Source: Fen-1058 sp964398185
Lineage (GTDB): Bacteria > Chloroflexota > Anaerolineae > Fen-1058
Assembly: GCA_964398185.1 (NCBI GenBank)
Contig: CAYNML010000009.1
Span: forward strand, 45,474 to 109,473
Reading direction: 5' to 3'
DNA length: 64,000 nt
Part shown: piece by piece, positions 52,330-59,911 of the stretch
Layout: each line of letters opens with the position of its first letter
Numbering within the stretch: position 1 is the first letter of the stretch
Translations under genes and position numbers: made by a program
The notes under the pieces: model-generated
Databases searched by the model: none
The model's input: only the letters and a program-made list of their open reading frames with translations
Told to the model about the DNA's origin: nothing

Positions 52330-53893
52330 AACCATTCTCGTCGTCGACGACTCGCGCCCCACGCGCGAATTCATCGTCGATTACGTGCTCAAACCCAAAG
52401 GCTATCTCACCATCCTGGCCGTCGACGGCGAAGAAGGCGTGCAGCTGGCCGTGGAGCAGCACCCCGATTTGATCATCCTCGACGTGGAACTGCCGCGCCT
52501 CGACGGGATGGGGGTGCTGCACGCGCTGAAAGCCAACGGGCTGAGCATCCCGGTGATCATGTCCACCGCGCACGGCTCGGAACAGGTCGCCATCGAAGCG
52601 TTCCGGCTGGGCGTGCGCGACTATGTCCCCAAGCCGTTCGAAGTCAACACGATGATCAAGGCCATCGAGCACGCGCTGGCCGAGACGCGCATGCGCAAAG
52701 AGCGCGATGAGTTGTTCGCGAAATTATTGCAAACCAATCGCTCACTGGAAGCGCGCCTGCGCGAGCTCAACACGCTGTACGGCATCAGCAAGAGCGTGAC
52801 CATGCTGCTCGATCACGACAGCCTGCTGCGGCGCATCGTGGAAGCGGCGCAGTTCGTGACGGGCGCGCAGATGTGCCTGCTGCGCCTGTACGATTGGGCC
52901 ACCGGCCAACTGCGCATCCAGGCCATCAACGGCACGCGCAGCACGGCGCTGCCGCCGGAAAACGACAAAGTGGCGCAGCAGGTGCTGCGCGCCGGGCAGC
53001 CCGTCATCACCCCGATCGCCGTAGCCGTGCCGCTGAAAGTGGGCGGCAAGCTGATCGGCACCCTGGATGCCATCAACGACGCCGGGACGCGCCCCTTCCT
53101 CGATCACGACATGCACCTGCTGCAAGCGCTGGCCGATTACGCCGCGATCGCGATCGAGAATTCGCGCCTGTTCCGCGAACTGGAAGAATCGAAGGAGCGC
53201 GAGAAGCAGATCATCCGCAACGTCTTTGAGCGTTACGTGACGCCGGCGATTGTTGAGCAATTATTGAGCAGCCCGCAGTCGGTGGCGTTGGGCGGCGCGC
53301 GCCAGCCGCTGGCGGTGTTGTTTGCCGACGTGCGCGGCTTCACCTCGCTGGCCGAGCAATTGCAGCCGGAGCTGCTGTTCGACGCGCTCAACTATCACCT
53401 CTCGCTGGGCGCGCAGGCGGTGCTGAATCACGAAGGCACGCTGGACAAATTCATGGGCGATGCGATCATGGCTTTCTTCAACGCGCCGCTGCCGCAGCCC
53501 GACTACGCGCTGCGCGCCGTGGCGACTGCCGTGGAGATGCAATCGCGTATGACGGCCAAGGCCAAAACCATGCCGCTGCAACTGCGCCTGCAGTTCGGCG
53601 TGGGCATTGCCTGCGGCGAGGCGGTGGTGGGCAACATCGGCACGGCGCAGTTGATGAACTACACGGCGATCGGGAACAGCGTGAACCTGGCGCGGCGCCT
53701 GCAGGAAGCCGCGAAGGGCGGGCAGATCCTGATCGACGAGAACACCTACCAGGCCGTGCAGCATCACGTGCGCGCCCGCGCCCTCGATCCGATCGAGGTG
53801 AAGGGATTCAGCGCGCCCCTGCCCGTGTATGAGGTGCTGGGCCTGCGCGCCGGAGAGCGCGCTGAGGAAAGCGCCGTTGCGTCAACCCCTTGA
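52319..53893 (+). CDS. Receiver-GAF-class III adenylate cyclase
   Basis: 524 residues. Receiver (1-120) with Asp10/11, phospho-acceptor Asp55 (IILDVELP), Thr/Ser (IMSTAH) and KPF. A coiled coil leads to a GAF domain (about 155-295). Class III cyclase (about 325-500): metal Asp in LFADVRGFTSLAE, a Lys and second metal Asp in LDKFMGDAIMAFF (K...D, ATP-type), and the transition-state N/R in GNSVNLARRL. So it makes cAMP under phosphorylation and small-molecule control. ATG overlaps the smc stop region; translation is coupled. Followed by the tRNA-Lys promoter. Confidence 0.92.
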   Translation: MAGETILVVDDSRPTREFIVDYVLKPKGYLTILAVDGEEGVQLAVEQHPDLIILDVELPRLDGMGVLHALKANGLSIPVIMSTAHGSEQVAIEAFRLGVRDYVPKPFEVNTMIKAIEHALAETRMRKERDELFAKLLQTNRSLEARLRELNTLYGISKSVTMLLDHDSLLRRIVEAAQFVTGAQMCLLRLYDWATGQLRIQAINGTRSTALPPENDKVAQQVLRAGQPVITPIAVAVPLKVGGKLIGTLDAINDAGTRPFLDHDMHLLQALADYAAIAIENSRLFRELEESKEREKQIIRNVFERYVTPAIVEQLLSSPQSVALGGARQPLAVLFADVRGFTSLAEQLQPELLFDALNYHLSLGAQAVLNHEGTLDKFMGDAIMAFFNAPLPQPDYALRAVATAVEMQSRMTAKAKTMPLQLRLQFGVGIACGEAVVGNIGTAQLMNYTAIGNSVNLARRLQEAAKGGQILIDENTYQAVQHHVRARALDPIEVKGFSAPLPVYEVLGLRAGERAEESAVASTP

Positions 53894-53917
53894 CTCTATC
53901 GGCAGGCATGGTAAAAT
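53890..53917 (+). promoter_or_regulatory. Promoter of tRNA-Lys
   Basis: TTGACT (53890-53895), 16-base spacer, TAAAAT (53912-53917), 14 bases before the tRNA. The -35 overlaps the cyclase stop codon. Confidence 0.75.
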
Positions 53918-53931
53918 TGCGCGCGCGTTAC

Positions 53932-54008
53932 GGGCCGCTAGCTCAATTCGGCAGAGCAACTGACTCTTAATCAGTGGGTTACAGGTTCAAGTCCTGTGCG
54001 GCTCACCA
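53932..54008 (+). tRNA. tRNA-Lys (anticodon CTT), CCA encoded
   Basis: A 77-base cloverleaf: acceptor GGGCCGC with GCGGCTC (one G-U pair), D arm GCTC...GAGC, anticodon stem ACTGA/TCAGT with loop CTCTTAA, anticodon CTT at loop positions 3-5, T arm ACAGG TTCAAGT CCTGT, discriminator A and a genome-encoded CCA (54006-54008). Confidence 0.95.
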
Positions 54009-54011
54009 CCA

Positions 54012-54044
54012 ACACGACCGGTCGATCGACCGGTCGTGTTTTTA
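54012..54044 (+). terminator. Intrinsic terminator of tRNA-Lys
   Basis: ACACGACCGGTC with GACCGGTCGTGT, loop GATC, followed by TTTTTATT. Perfect 12-bp stem. Confidence 0.92.
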
Positions 54045-54074
54045 TTGAGAGTGTACAACGTTGTGCCCATGCGC

Positions 54075-54103
54075 TTGACTTCCCCAGATCGATAGAGTAA
54101 CCT
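54075..54103 (+). promoter_or_regulatory. Promoter of the recombinase-like gene
   Basis: TTGACT (54075-54080), 17-base spacer, TAACCT (54098-54103); RBS GGGGGAA 7 bases before the ATG at 54141. Confidence 0.55.
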
Positions 54104-54140
54104 TACGCGGAGAATACTCATCACCGCTGGGGGAAAGATC

Positions 54141-55136
54141 ATGCCCGATTCGCCACAGCAGTTGTCGCTATTCGACGTTCCGAAAAAGCCGGAACCAGAA
54201 CCGGAGCCGCAACCCACACCGCTCGATCAGGCGCGCGCAGCGAAGAAGAACACGACGCGCCTCAACGCGCACACTTCGTTGGCGCATGCGGTGGAAGCGT
54301 ATCACGATCACATCGCGGGCAGCGAACTCTCGCCGCACACGGTCAAGTCATTCATCTACGATCTCAACATCCTGATCGAGTTTGCGGGAGCCACACGGCC
54401 CGTCGGCCAGATCGCGCAACGGGATTTGGAGAACTTCATGGACTGGCTGGTCAACGGGCGCGGTGTGCCGTGCAATCCCAAATCGCTGTCACGGCGGCTG
54501 GTCACGTTGAAGAACTTCTTCCGTTGGCTCAGCGACAACGGCGTCATCGACGAAGACCCGGCGGCCCCCATCGCGCACAAGCCCGTCTCGACGCCCCTGC
54601 CCGACATTTTGACCGAAGAGCAGATCGAGGAAGTGCTGGCCGCGGCGAACAAATTCCGCCACGATGCCGAGAAGCCCGACACACGCGCTTACCTGCTGAT
54701 CACGCTGCTGCTAAAGACCGGCATCAAGAAGAACGAGTGCATGGCAATCACGCTGGAGCACATCGATCTATCCGATCCCGACGAACCGGCGCTGTGGATT
54801 CGCTACACCGATCCGCGCTATCACCACAAGGAGCGCAAACTCAAACTCGATAGCAAGTGGCCGCACGTGCTGCAAGAGTATCGCATGCAGTACAAGGTGG
54901 AGCACACGTTGTTCCCCTGCACCTCGCGCACGCTGGAATACGTGCTGGCCGATGTCAGTCAACTCGCCAATCTGCCGAAGCCGTTGTCGTTTGAGATGCT
55001 GCGCTGGACGTGCGCGGTGCGCGATCGCCGCGCGGGGATGAAGGAAGAAACACTGCGCCACAAACTCGGCCTGTCGACCGTGACGTGGCAGGAGACGTGG
55101 CCGAAGATTGAGAAACTCGCCGCGCCGGCGGTGTAG
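54141..55136 (+). CDS. Tyrosine recombinase-like protein lacking the catalytic residues
   Basis: 331 residues. N-terminal Pro/Glu-rich segment (PKKPEPEPEPQPTP), then a SAM-like core-binding domain (about 44-150; AVEAYHDHIAGSELSPHTVKS, LVTLKNFFRWLSDNGVI). The catalytic domain is in order but its residues are not: the TGLR arginine is Lys196 (TGIKKNE), the box II His is Glu285, the following Arg288 is kept, the LGH histidine is Leu311, and the nucleophile Tyr is Trp320 in a gap-free match to the LGH...IYTH block. It should bind DNA but not recombine. It sits 132 bases after tRNA-Lys and before repeats at 55152. It may be a domesticated integrase or regulator. Confidence 0.8.
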   Translation: MPDSPQQLSLFDVPKKPEPEPEPQPTPLDQARAAKKNTTRLNAHTSLAHAVEAYHDHIAGSELSPHTVKSFIYDLNILIEFAGATRPVGQIAQRDLENFMDWLVNGRGVPCNPKSLSRRLVTLKNFFRWLSDNGVIDEDPAAPIAHKPVSTPLPDILTEEQIEEVLAAANKFRHDAEKPDTRAYLLITLLLKTGIKKNECMAITLEHIDLSDPDEPALWIRYTDPRYHHKERKLKLDSKWPHVLQEYRMQYKVEHTLFPCTSRTLEYVLADVSQLANLPKPLSFEMLRWTCAVRDRRAGMKEETLRHKLGLSTVTWQETWPKIEKLAAPAV

Positions 55137-55151
55137 GGGACTCTACTCTCA

Positions 55152-55206
55152 GCCCGCGTCCGCGCGGGCGTTTTGCGCTACACCGACCGCCCGCGCGGAC
55201 GCGGGC
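55152..55206. repeat. Two inverted palindromes with TCCG and CGGA loops
   Basis: GCCCGCG-TCCG-CGCGGGC (55152-55169) and GCCCGCG-CGGA-CGCGGGC (55189-55206): the same 18-mer in both orientations, 19 bases apart, after the recombinase-like gene. It may end its transcript. Confidence 0.75.
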
Positions 55207-55218
55207 TTGGAGCGTTCT

Positions 55219-55336
55219 GTCATTCCCGTGCGCTGCGGGCGGGAATCCAGATTCGCCAATCAGCAGCCGGGATGCCCGACACGCTTCGCAGGCACTCGGA
55301 CACACTTGCACCCACTGCGTGCAGTGCGGTGTGACG
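55219..55336. repeat. Mosaic palindrome type B (third copy)
   Basis: Starts GTCATTCCCG, has GCGGGAATCCAG and GGGATGCCCGACACGCTTCGC, ends GTGTGACG. It shares modules with 17239-17336 and 46118-46220. It fills the rest of the 225-base space between genes. Confidence 0.65.
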
Positions 55337-55348
55337 ATGGCTCCCCAT

Positions 55349-55383
55349 TGATCACTGATCATTATTCATTGTTAATTGATTCC
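55349..55383. repeat. Five-unit heptad tract at the end of the nucleotidyltransferase-like gene
   Basis: TGATCAC, TGATCAT, TATTCAT, TGTTAAT, TGATTCC. The stop codon and last codons (INNE) of the gene at 55362 are in it. Confidence 0.7.
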
Positions 55384-56474
55384 AATAAGGCCCACAATCC
55401 ACCCGACACCAGCGCATGTCCGCCCGTCACGATCGGGATTGGCGCGTCGAGGATGGCCTGCGTGAAGTCACGAATGAACGGATCGCTGATCGCGTCGACC
55501 AAACCCAGATCAGCCGCATAGCGATCTTCCTCCGATGGCCAGACGCCGTTGGCCGCCCACAAAACGCGCGTGTCCCACAACATCGCATCCGTCATCGAGC
55601 AGAGATCGGCCATGAAACGGGACAGGCCAACGGCATGCAGATGATCGCTCAGCAGCGATCGTACCTGCCCGGTTCCCAAGCGGCCTGCCGCTCGCATGCC
55701 GCGTTCTTCGCTGTACACGCGCGTCCAGCACTGCACAGTCTGCTCCAGCTGCGCGATCGCCCAGGACGACACACGCCCCGCCAGGATCAGGCGCGAGGCC
55801 CGCGTCTGCAACACCTCACACGCGGCGCGCAAGCGGCGATCGTCCCACGGCAATTGGCTGACTGCTTCACGTACACGCGATCCGCAGTGCGGATGCCGCG
55901 CGGCGATCTGCGCATCGATCGGTACGTCGAGATCGAGACGCGTGGCGGGGGACGGCGGCCAACCGATCGGTTCGAGACCCGCTTCGTGCGACAAGACCCA
56001 GCCCAGCGAGTTGTCACTCGGCAACCGATCGATCCACGCGTCCACGATCGACGCGGGGGTGATGGCCGCCCAGTCGGTGGAGTTGATGTTGTTGGCGATC
56101 ACGGCGCGATCATGATGCTGCGCAGCTTCAGCGATCTGCGCGAGATCAGAAGCGGTGAGCAGTGGAGCGGACGCGCCACCCACATAGAGAAAACGCTCCA
56201 ACGCAAAACGCTCGATCACTTTAGCCAGACGATGGCCGAAATGAAAGGTTGCGTTATCGCTGTCGAGATCGATCGTGACGGGGAGGTCACCGATCGAGTG
56301 GAGCCAGATCCGATCGCCGGTAACGACGATGAGCGGCGCAAACGAGCGGGCCGCGATCGCTCGTTCCAGTAGATCGTGCGCGCAGGCCTGCCGCACGGCG
56401 TGCATCTGGCGCAGCAGCGGATGCGTCGGCGCCTGTCCGCCGGCAAAAACAATCAAACCAACGCTGTCAGACAT
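55362..56474 (-). CDS. Nucleotidyltransferase-like protein of unknown substrate
   Basis: 370 residues from the ATG at 56474 (MSDSVGLIVFAGGQA); GGAG 10 bases upstream. A Rossmann-like nucleotidyltransferase fold: LIVFAGGQAPTHPLLRQM replaces the usual GGxGxR with a shortened loop, then LIVVTGDRIWL, TFHFGHRLAKVIERF, FLYVGGASAPLLTASDLAQI (acidic position Asp replaced by Gly-Gly) and RAVIANNINSTDWAAI. The C-terminal half (about 180-370) is unusual. It resembles sugar- or phospholactate-nucleotidyltransferases but its active-site signature is incomplete. Last gene after hpf. Confidence 0.65.
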   Translation of the reverse strand: MSDSVGLIVFAGGQAPTHPLLRQMHAVRQACAHDLLERAIAARSFAPLIVVTGDRIWLHSIGDLPVTIDLDSDNATFHFGHRLAKVIERFALERFLYVGGASAPLLTASDLAQIAEAAQHHDRAVIANNINSTDWAAITPASIVDAWIDRLPSDNSLGWVLSHEAGLEPIGWPPSPATRLDLDVPIDAQIAARHPHCGSRVREAVSQLPWDDRRLRAACEVLQTRASRLILAGRVSSWAIAQLEQTVQCWTRVYSEERGMRAAGRLGTGQVRSLLSDHLHAVGLSRFMADLCSMTDAMLWDTRVLWAANGVWPSEEDRYAADLGLVDAISDPFIRDFTQAILDAPIPIVTGGHALVSGGLWALLESINNE

Positions 56475-56488
56475 GACCCACTCCAATA

Positions 56489-56521
56489 AAAAGCGCGGGA
56501 GCCATGCCAGACCCCCGCGCT
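56489..56521 (-). terminator. Intrinsic terminator of hpf
   Basis: AGCGCGGG pairs with CCCGCGCT across 14 bases, followed on the minus strand by TTTTTATT. The RBS of the next gene follows directly, so read-through may feed it. Confidence 0.85.
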
Positions 56522-56543
56522 GATCAGTTAGGAAGCAATCAGC

Positions 56544-57122
56544 TCAGGCGAGTTCCGGCTGCAACAGCCCGTAATCGCCGGTGCGGCGGCGATACAACAC
56601 ATTAATGCCGTCGACCTCGCTGTTGTAGAACACGAAGAAGTCATGTCCCAGCAGCTCCATCTGCTCGATGGCTTCTTCGGGGTTCATGGGCGTCATGGCG
56701 AAGGTCTTGGTGCGCACGATCGAGCCCACCGGTTCGACTTCGACCTCGGCCACCGCTTCGGCTTCCACCGCCAACTCGGTTGCCTCAGGCACGCGCAGCG
56801 TCTCCGCGCCGCGCACCTGCCCCCGGCTGTACAGGCGATCCTTGAAGCGCGTGATCTGACGCTGCATTTTCTCGGCCACCAAATCGATGGCGGCAAACAG
56901 ATCCTGATCGCGCTCTTCGGCCCGCAGGACTTTGCCGCGACTGCGCACCGTCAGCTGCGCGATCATGCGATGCTGCGCGCTGCGCGTCTCCTCTTGCGAC
57001 AACTCCATGCGGGCTTCGTCAATGATGGGAAGATACCGTTCCAGTTTGCCAATTTTCTTCTCGACATACTCCTGTACGCGTTCTGTGACAGTGACATTTC
57101 TACCGCGAACGACAATTTCCAT
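56544..57122 (-). CDS. hpf: Ribosome hibernation promoting factor, long form
   Basis: 192 residues. N-terminal Ribosomal_S30AE domain (MEIVVRGRNVTVTERVQEYVEKK, YLPIIDEARMELSQEE, EERDQDLFAAIDLVAEKMQRQ, then KDRL), an acidic linker (VEAEAVAEVEVEPVG), and the C-terminal S30AE dimerisation domain (VRTKTFAMTPMNPEEAIEQM, GHDFFVFYNSE, INVLYRRRTGDYGL). The long form dimerises 70S ribosomes to 100S. AAGGAGA precedes the ATG. In the tad-comF direction of transcription. Confidence 0.95.
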   Translation of the reverse strand: MEIVVRGRNVTVTERVQEYVEKKIGKLERYLPIIDEARMELSQEETRSAQHRMIAQLTVRSRGKVLRAEERDQDLFAAIDLVAEKMQRQITRFKDRLYSRGQVRGAETLRVPEATELAVEAEAVAEVEVEPVGSIVRTKTFAMTPMNPEEAIEQMELLGHDFFVFYNSEVDGINVLYRRRTGDYGLLQPELA

Positions 57123-57153
57123 TTTCGTTCTCCTTAGGTCAGGGCCGCAGCCC

Positions 57154-57888
57154 TTAAGGTGTACGGGCCAGCGTCAGTCCCATCACCGCCGCCGCGCCCG
57201 CTTGCAACACCGCTTGTGCGCACGCATCCAGCGTCGCGCCGGTCGTGCCCACGTCGTCGATGATCACCACGCGCTTCGCCTGCACGCGCGGCTCTACACA
57301 TTCAAACGCGCCAGCGACGTTCTGGCGGCGCTCGGCCGCATTCAGCGTCATTTGCACCGCCGTGGCGCGTGTGCGCCGCAGTCCCCGGCTGCTGACAGGC
57401 ACGCCGACACGCTGGCCCAACTGGCGAGCTAAGAGATCACTTTGATTATATCCTCGATCGCGCTCGCGTGAGGGATGCAGGGGAACGGGGATCAACCAAT
57501 CGGCGACCAGCTGCGCCGCCAACCAGTAAGCGGCGAGCATGTCACCGAACGGCTCAGCCAAGCTGGACAGACGTTCGTATTTGAAGCGATGCACGGCCTG
57601 GCGCAGCACACCATCAAACAGTGCCACCGATCGGATCTGGTTAATCACAAGCGGGTGACGTTGGCAGTTCGCGCACAGCCGATCGGTTACAAACGGCTCA
57701 CCGCACTTTTCGCACCAGGGCGGCTCGATCGGCGGGGTGGCGGCCTGACAAGCCGCACACCACAAGCTGCCCGCAGCGTGGCAGCCGCCGCAACGGGGGG
57801 GGAACAACAGATCGATGAAGCGGCTCCAGGCCTGCCTACCCTGCTGCTGAAACCGCGTTAGACCACGCAGGCTGCTCGGCGATGCCAT
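57154..57888 (-). CDS. comF: ComF-family phosphoribosyltransferase-like protein
   Basis: 244 residues. Two N-terminal zinc-binding Cys sets, CGGCHAAGSLWCAAC and CEKCGEPF...CANC (about 30-75). Then VALFDGVLRQAVHRFKYERL, PVPLHPSRERDRGYNQSDLLAR, and the PRPP loop RVVIIDDVGTTGATL near residue 210. ComF aids single-strand DNA uptake in competent cells; in others its substrate is unknown. It follows the tad genes, which can support DNA uptake pili. RBS not clear. Confidence 0.92.
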   Translation of the reverse strand: MASPSSLRGLTRFQQQGRQAWSRFIDLLFPPRCGGCHAAGSLWCAACQAATPPIEPPWCEKCGEPFVTDRLCANCQRHPLVINQIRSVALFDGVLRQAVHRFKYERLSSLAEPFGDMLAAYWLAAQLVADWLIPVPLHPSRERDRGYNQSDLLARQLGQRVGVPVSSRGLRRTRATAVQMTLNAAERRQNVAGAFECVEPRVQAKRVVIIDDVGTTGATLDACAQAVLQAGAAAVMGLTLARTP

Positions 57889-57953
57889 GATGGCCTCGCA
57901 ACACAGACGGGTTAAGGTTCGGGTTGAACGACTGCGGCGGCCGGTCCGCCAAA

Positions 57954-58874
57954 TCAGATGGAGGTGAACATGGCTTGCAACACAGCGGGACCTAACAACA
58001 CCACCCAGATCGCCGGGAAGATCAGAAAGACCATCGGGAACAGCATTTTCACCGGCGCCTGGTGCGCCTTTTCTTCCGCGCGCTGGCGGCGGCGGACGCG
58101 CATCTGATCGGACTGGATGCGCAGCACTTTGGCAATGCTGACACCGAGTTGTTCGGCTTGAATGACAGCGGCCACAAAGCTGGTGACATCGCTCACGTCC
58201 AGGCGGTTCGACAGTTCGCGCAACGCTTCGCGCCGGGTCTTGCCCAAGCGAATTTCGTGCAGCACGCGGGCAAAAGCCCGGCTGAGATCGTCATCCCATT
58301 TCTCGGCCACTTTCTGCATCGCCTGATCGAAACCCAGGCCGGCTTCCACGCAGATGGTCAGCAGGTCCAGCGCATCCGGCAGGGACTTGATGACCGAGTT
58401 TTTGCGGCCGCGAATTTTGCTGCCCAGCCACAGCGCCGGCAGCATGAAACCCAGCACGGCAAAGAGCAGGGTAAAGCCGATGCGCGGCAGGAAATCGACA
58501 TTGGCAATGGACAGAACAAGAAAAATCAGTCCTCCCAGTGCGACACACGCCACCAGCCGTACTCCGAAGAATTCGGACGGGGTCCAGTTGTTGGGGTTGC
58601 CGGCCAGGTCAAGCTTGTGACGGGTTGATTCCAGAGATTGCGCGGGGGTGAAGCGGGACATGAAACCAGAGGCCCGCCTGATCATGGGCGCCAGGACACG
58701 CTCGCTGAAAGGCATCGAGAGTTCGATTTCCTCCAGCGTAGCCGGGGTTTCGCGCATGCTATATTCAGCCAACCGCGCCGACAGTGAGTCGCCGGGCTTG
58801 CGCGAACCGGCCACCACGAGGACCACTACGAGGATCACCACGACCACTATGCCGATAATCAGGGGGACTGGCAT
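57954..58874 (-). CDS. tadC: Tad pilus inner-membrane platform protein TadC
   Basis: 306 residues. One N-terminal helix (LIIGIVVVVILVVVLVVAGS), then a T2SS-F domain with PDALDLLTICVEAGLGFDQAM (conserved GLGFDQAM) and LHEIRLGKTRREALRELSNR, and C-terminal helices (KMLFPMVFLIFPAIWVVLLGPAVLQ). GGAGG precedes the ATG. Pairs with TadB to form the pilus assembly platform. Last of the tad genes present. Confidence 0.93.
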   Translation of the reverse strand: MPVPLIIGIVVVVILVVVLVVAGSRKPGDSLSARLAEYSMRETPATLEEIELSMPFSERVLAPMIRRASGFMSRFTPAQSLESTRHKLDLAGNPNNWTPSEFFGVRLVACVALGGLIFLVLSIANVDFLPRIGFTLLFAVLGFMLPALWLGSKIRGRKNSVIKSLPDALDLLTICVEAGLGFDQAMQKVAEKWDDDLSRAFARVLHEIRLGKTRREALRELSNRLDVSDVTSFVAAVIQAEQLGVSIAKVLRIQSDQMRVRRRQRAEEKAHQAPVKMLFPMVFLIFPAIWVVLLGPAVLQAMFTSI

Positions 58875-58894
58875 CAGCCACCTCCATTTATTAA

Positions 58895-59860
58895 CTACAC
58901 TTCAATCGCCACAATCTTCTGGATCGCAATAAAGCCGGTGCCGATCATCAGTAAACCGCAGACCACCATCGCCCAGCCGCACCAGCCCGATGTGAACAAA
59001 CGCTCCACGTAAGGCTTATTGACACAGAATAAGACTAGCGCCAGGCCAATCGGGAGCAAGCTGATGACATAGCCCGAGTACCGGCCCTGAGCAGTCAGCG
59101 TCCGAATCTCGCCCTTAATGCGCACCCGCTCGCGAATCGTAAAACTGATGACGTCGAGAATTTCGGCCAGGTTGCCGCCCACCTCGCGCTGCACGTTAAT
59201 AGCGGTGACCACCAGATCCAGGTCGTCGCTCTTGATGCGGCGCAGCATATTGCCCATGGCCTGATCCAGCGGCAGGCCAATTTGCACTTCCTGCACCACA
59301 CGCGCAAATTCAACCGCAATCGGCGGCGCCATCTCACGCGAGACGGCTTCCATCGCTTGCAGCACACTATAGCCGGAGCGCAAGCCATTGACCATCAGAT
59401 TCAGCGCATCGCCCAACTGATCGTTGAAGGCACGCAGACGCTGACCCTGCCGCCACGAGACGAACCAGCGCGGCGCGAACCAGCCCAAAACCATAAACAC
59501 CAGCGCGAGCACGATCGACTGTCCCGACAAGATAAAAGCGCCTGCGCCGATGCCCAGCGCAACAATCAGCTGCAACGCCAAAAATTCACCCACCGTCAAC
59601 TTCAGATCGGCGCGCGCCAACTGGGTCGACAAGTTTTCCGAGACCTTACGGCCTTCCAGCGCCCGATTGAGGCTATCAGCGATGGGAGTGGACCGTTTCC
59701 TCGATTCTTTCTTCTCGGTAACTTGCACGTCAGTCATGCCAGCGAAGGTCTGCAAACGTTCCTCCACCGAACCCCGACTGCGCACGGCGGAGACAATGCC
59801 CACGAGCAGAATCAACAGCCCCAGCGCGCCAACAATCAAGACAATGGTTTGAACGGGCAT
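58895..59860 (-). CDS. tadB: Tad pilus inner-membrane platform protein TadB
   Basis: 321 residues. N-terminal helix, then LTVGEFLALQLIVALGIGAG, FNDQLGDALNLMVNGLRSGYSVLQAM, the T2SS-F block EVQIGLPLDQAMGNMLRRIKSDD and EVGGNLAEILDVISFTIRERVRIKGE, and C-terminal helices. AAGGAG 10 bases upstream. TadB and TadC form the heterodimeric platform for Flp pilins. Confidence 0.93.
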   Translation of the reverse strand: MPVQTIVLIVGALGLLILLVGIVSAVRSRGSVEERLQTFAGMTDVQVTEKKESRKRSTPIADSLNRALEGRKVSENLSTQLARADLKLTVGEFLALQLIVALGIGAGAFILSGQSIVLALVFMVLGWFAPRWFVSWRQGQRLRAFNDQLGDALNLMVNGLRSGYSVLQAMEAVSREMAPPIAVEFARVVQEVQIGLPLDQAMGNMLRRIKSDDLDLVVTAINVQREVGGNLAEILDVISFTIRERVRIKGEIRTLTAQGRYSGYVISLLPIGLALVLFCVNKPYVERLFTSGWCGWAMVVCGLLMIGTGFIAIQKIVAIEV

Positions 59861-59911
59861 GGCCCATTTCTCCTTTGCAACCTGTCCACCTGCCGACGAA
59901 CAACCTCGCGG

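Noticed and set aside
54141..55136. Calling the gene xerC/xerD
   Set aside because: The catalytic His and Tyr are absent, and a long Pro/Glu-rich N-terminus is not found in Xer proteins.
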